From NCBI GenBank assembly GCA_965243635.1, contig OZ251574.1:2170001-2234000 (forward strand): a DNA stretch of 64,000 nt. Direction: 5' to 3'. The notes beneath the pieces were generated by a model that made no database searches, had not been told where the DNA came from, and was given only the letters and a program-made list of their open reading frames with translations. Source of the stretch: Rs1 sp000416275. GTDB taxonomy: Bacteria; Pseudomonadota; Gammaproteobacteria; Pseudomonadales; Balneatricaceae. The position numbers and the translations under genes are program-made. Positions 63,260-64,000 of the stretch are shown in pieces (the stretch's first letter is position 1; every line of letters begins with the position of its first letter).

Positions 63260-63538
63260 ATGGCTTATGCATGCGCTCGACATATTTTGCTTAAATCTAA
63301 ATTAGAAGCGGAATCGATAAAGAAAAAATTGGAAAAAGGTGCGGATTTTGCCCAGCTAGCTAAGAAATTCTCGCAGTGTCCATCGGCTAAAAAAGGTGGA
63401 GATTTAGGAGAGTTTAAGCAGGGGGTTATGCTCAAGGCGTTTGATCAAGTGGTCTTTAAAAAATCGCTATTAACAGTTCATGGTCCGGTCAAAACTAAAT
63501 TTGGTTTTCATTTGATAGAAACAATTTATAGGGGGTAA
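63260..63538 (+). CDS. ppiC: Parvulin-type peptidyl-prolyl isomerase PpiC
   Basis: The 92-residue protein is a single cytoplasmic parvulin domain like E. coli PpiC: Ala-Arg-His-Ile-Leu-Leu-Lys, Gly-Ala-Asp-Phe-Ala-Gln-Leu-Ala-Lys-Lys-Phe-Ser, Gly-Gly-Asp-Leu-Gly-Glu-Phe and Thr-Lys-Phe-Gly-Phe-His-Leu-Ile near the end. Both an ATG at 63254 and one at 63260 follow AGAGG; the second gives the usual N terminus Met-Ala-Tyr. The five-base ribosome site is one copy of the target duplication of a MITE2 that directly precedes it, so transcripts must pass through or begin in that element. Confidence 0.94.
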   Translation: MAYACARHILLKSKLEAESIKKKLEKGADFAQLAKKFSQCPSAKKGGDLGEFKQGVMLKAFDQVVFKKSLLTVHGPVKTKFGFHLIETIYRG

Positions 63539-63556
63539 TTAATCGGGGTTAGTTTA

Positions 63557-63671
63557 TCGTCGTGACTTGAAAGTAAATACAGAGCGTAAAATATTGCTGC
63601 AGTGGCGGTTTTCTAAACCCTTTAGAATCAAGAACTAGCGCTATGTGCTGCAGTGCAGTCGCTGACTCAGC
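63557..63671. repeat. MITE1 copy, shortened and decayed
   Basis: CGTCGTGACTTGAAAGTAAATACAGAG at the left is followed by GTGCTGCAGTGCAGTCGCTGACTCAG at the right, with about 45 bp of the interior missing. Confidence 0.72.
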
Positions 63672-63732
63672 TATTAATCACCCAGTCTTGTGGATAGCTG
63701 GTCTCTCTTCGCAGAGAAACTGTACCGCTAGG

Positions 63733-64000
63733 TTAATCTGAAAACTTATTAACAAATAATGCCTGTGACTCTCTAATATGATTTTGCATGGCTGTTCTGG
63801 CCTGCGATGGGTCGCGGTTATCTAAAGCGTCTAATACCGCCATATGTTCCTGTAGTGAATTGCTGAATGAATAGGGGCTTTCCGCTTGAATATTTAGCGC
63901 TCGATGAGAGAGGCGATGGCGAATGATATCTTGCATCAACCGCTTACTGCCGCTGGCTTTGGCAATGCATAAGTGAAAATGGTCGTCATACTGAGCCCAA
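63733..64000 (-). CDS. FadR/GntR-family regulator, C-terminal FCD domain, partial
   Basis: The frame is open to the window edge. About 89 residues are visible and match the C-terminal helical FCD ligand-binding domain: Asp-Asp-His-Phe-His-Leu-Cys-Ile-Ala-Lys-Ala-Ser-Gly-Ser-Lys-Arg, later Glu-His-Met-Ala-Val-Leu-Asp-Ala-Leu and Ala-Arg-Thr-Ala-Met-Gln-Asn-His-Ile. The DNA-binding domain is outside. Regulators of this group control organic-acid or sugar-acid pathways; the target here is unknown. Confidence 0.85.
   Translation of the reverse strand, partial: WAQYDDHFHLCIAKASGSKRLMQDIIRHRLSHRALNIQAESPYSFSNSLQEHMAVLDALDNRDPSQARTAMQNHIRESQALFVNKFSD

Overview
The window reads as chromosomal DNA of a gammaproteobacterium, probably marine. 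This rests on gene content: FabV-type enoyl reductase, monomeric NADP isocitrate dehydrogenase, membrane urate hydroxylase PuuD, TrhO, a UbiH/UbiM-type hydroxylase, a delta-class carbonic anhydrase, and Fur and FNR/Anr-like sites. I cannot name the species. The housekeeping genes are ordinary; the spaces between them are full of small mobile elements.

Layout. 1-5.0 kb: end of paaX, fabV, and a leftward 2-oxoacid dehydrogenase operon (E1 alpha, E1 beta, E2). 5.4-7.7 kb: an MsbA-like ABC exporter and an unlisted 43-residue membrane protein behind a perfect FNR/Anr-type box. 8.3-15.4 kb: histidine utilisation (hutC-hutU-hutH leftward, hutI divergent, a 17-bp perfect inverted repeat between them), then a valine-pyruvate-type aminotransferase. 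15.6-17.9 kb: delta carbonic anhydrase, tRNA-Val and an eroded island with integrase debris and a decayed copy of the tRNA 3' half. 17.9-30.4 kb: two near-identical IS66-family copies in opposite orientation flank a TonB receptor, an RND/MMPL exporter, a LolA-like protein, an outer-membrane protein and a type II thioesterase. Fur-like sites precede the receptor and the exporter operon. 31.3-40.6 kb: purine breakdown (puuD, allA, alc, uraD, puuE leftward; hiuH and a frameshifted NCS2 permease rightward), broken up by mobile elements. 40.8-44.0 kb: icd and a GNAT acetyltransferase. 44.2-56.0 kb: a duplicated region with two Gly-rich autotransporters, a lipoprotein hydrolase, a broken trhO copy, an IS110 and an IS256 element. 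56.7-64 kb: UbiM-like hydroxylase, intact trhO, an AraC regulator with a tandemly duplicated 5' end, an EamA exporter split by an IS4 element, ppiC and the end of an FCD-type regulator.

The most interesting signal concerns the mobile DNA. One non-autonomous element (called MITE1 here, TIR CCTGAATC(A/C)GTGACTTC, 5-bp target duplications) occurs about 16 times. A second (MITE2, TIR GAGACCTCTGCATAAC, also 5-bp duplications) occurs about 7 times. Two copies of one IS110/IS1111-type element sit at exactly the same base of a MITE1 terminal repeat. The non-coding part of that IS holds two short segments that look like target and donor guides of a bridge RNA (seekRNA), matching the MITE1 end and the IS ends respectively. 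A paralogous trhO copy shows the same site with and without MITE1, which shows directly that MITE1 has moved.
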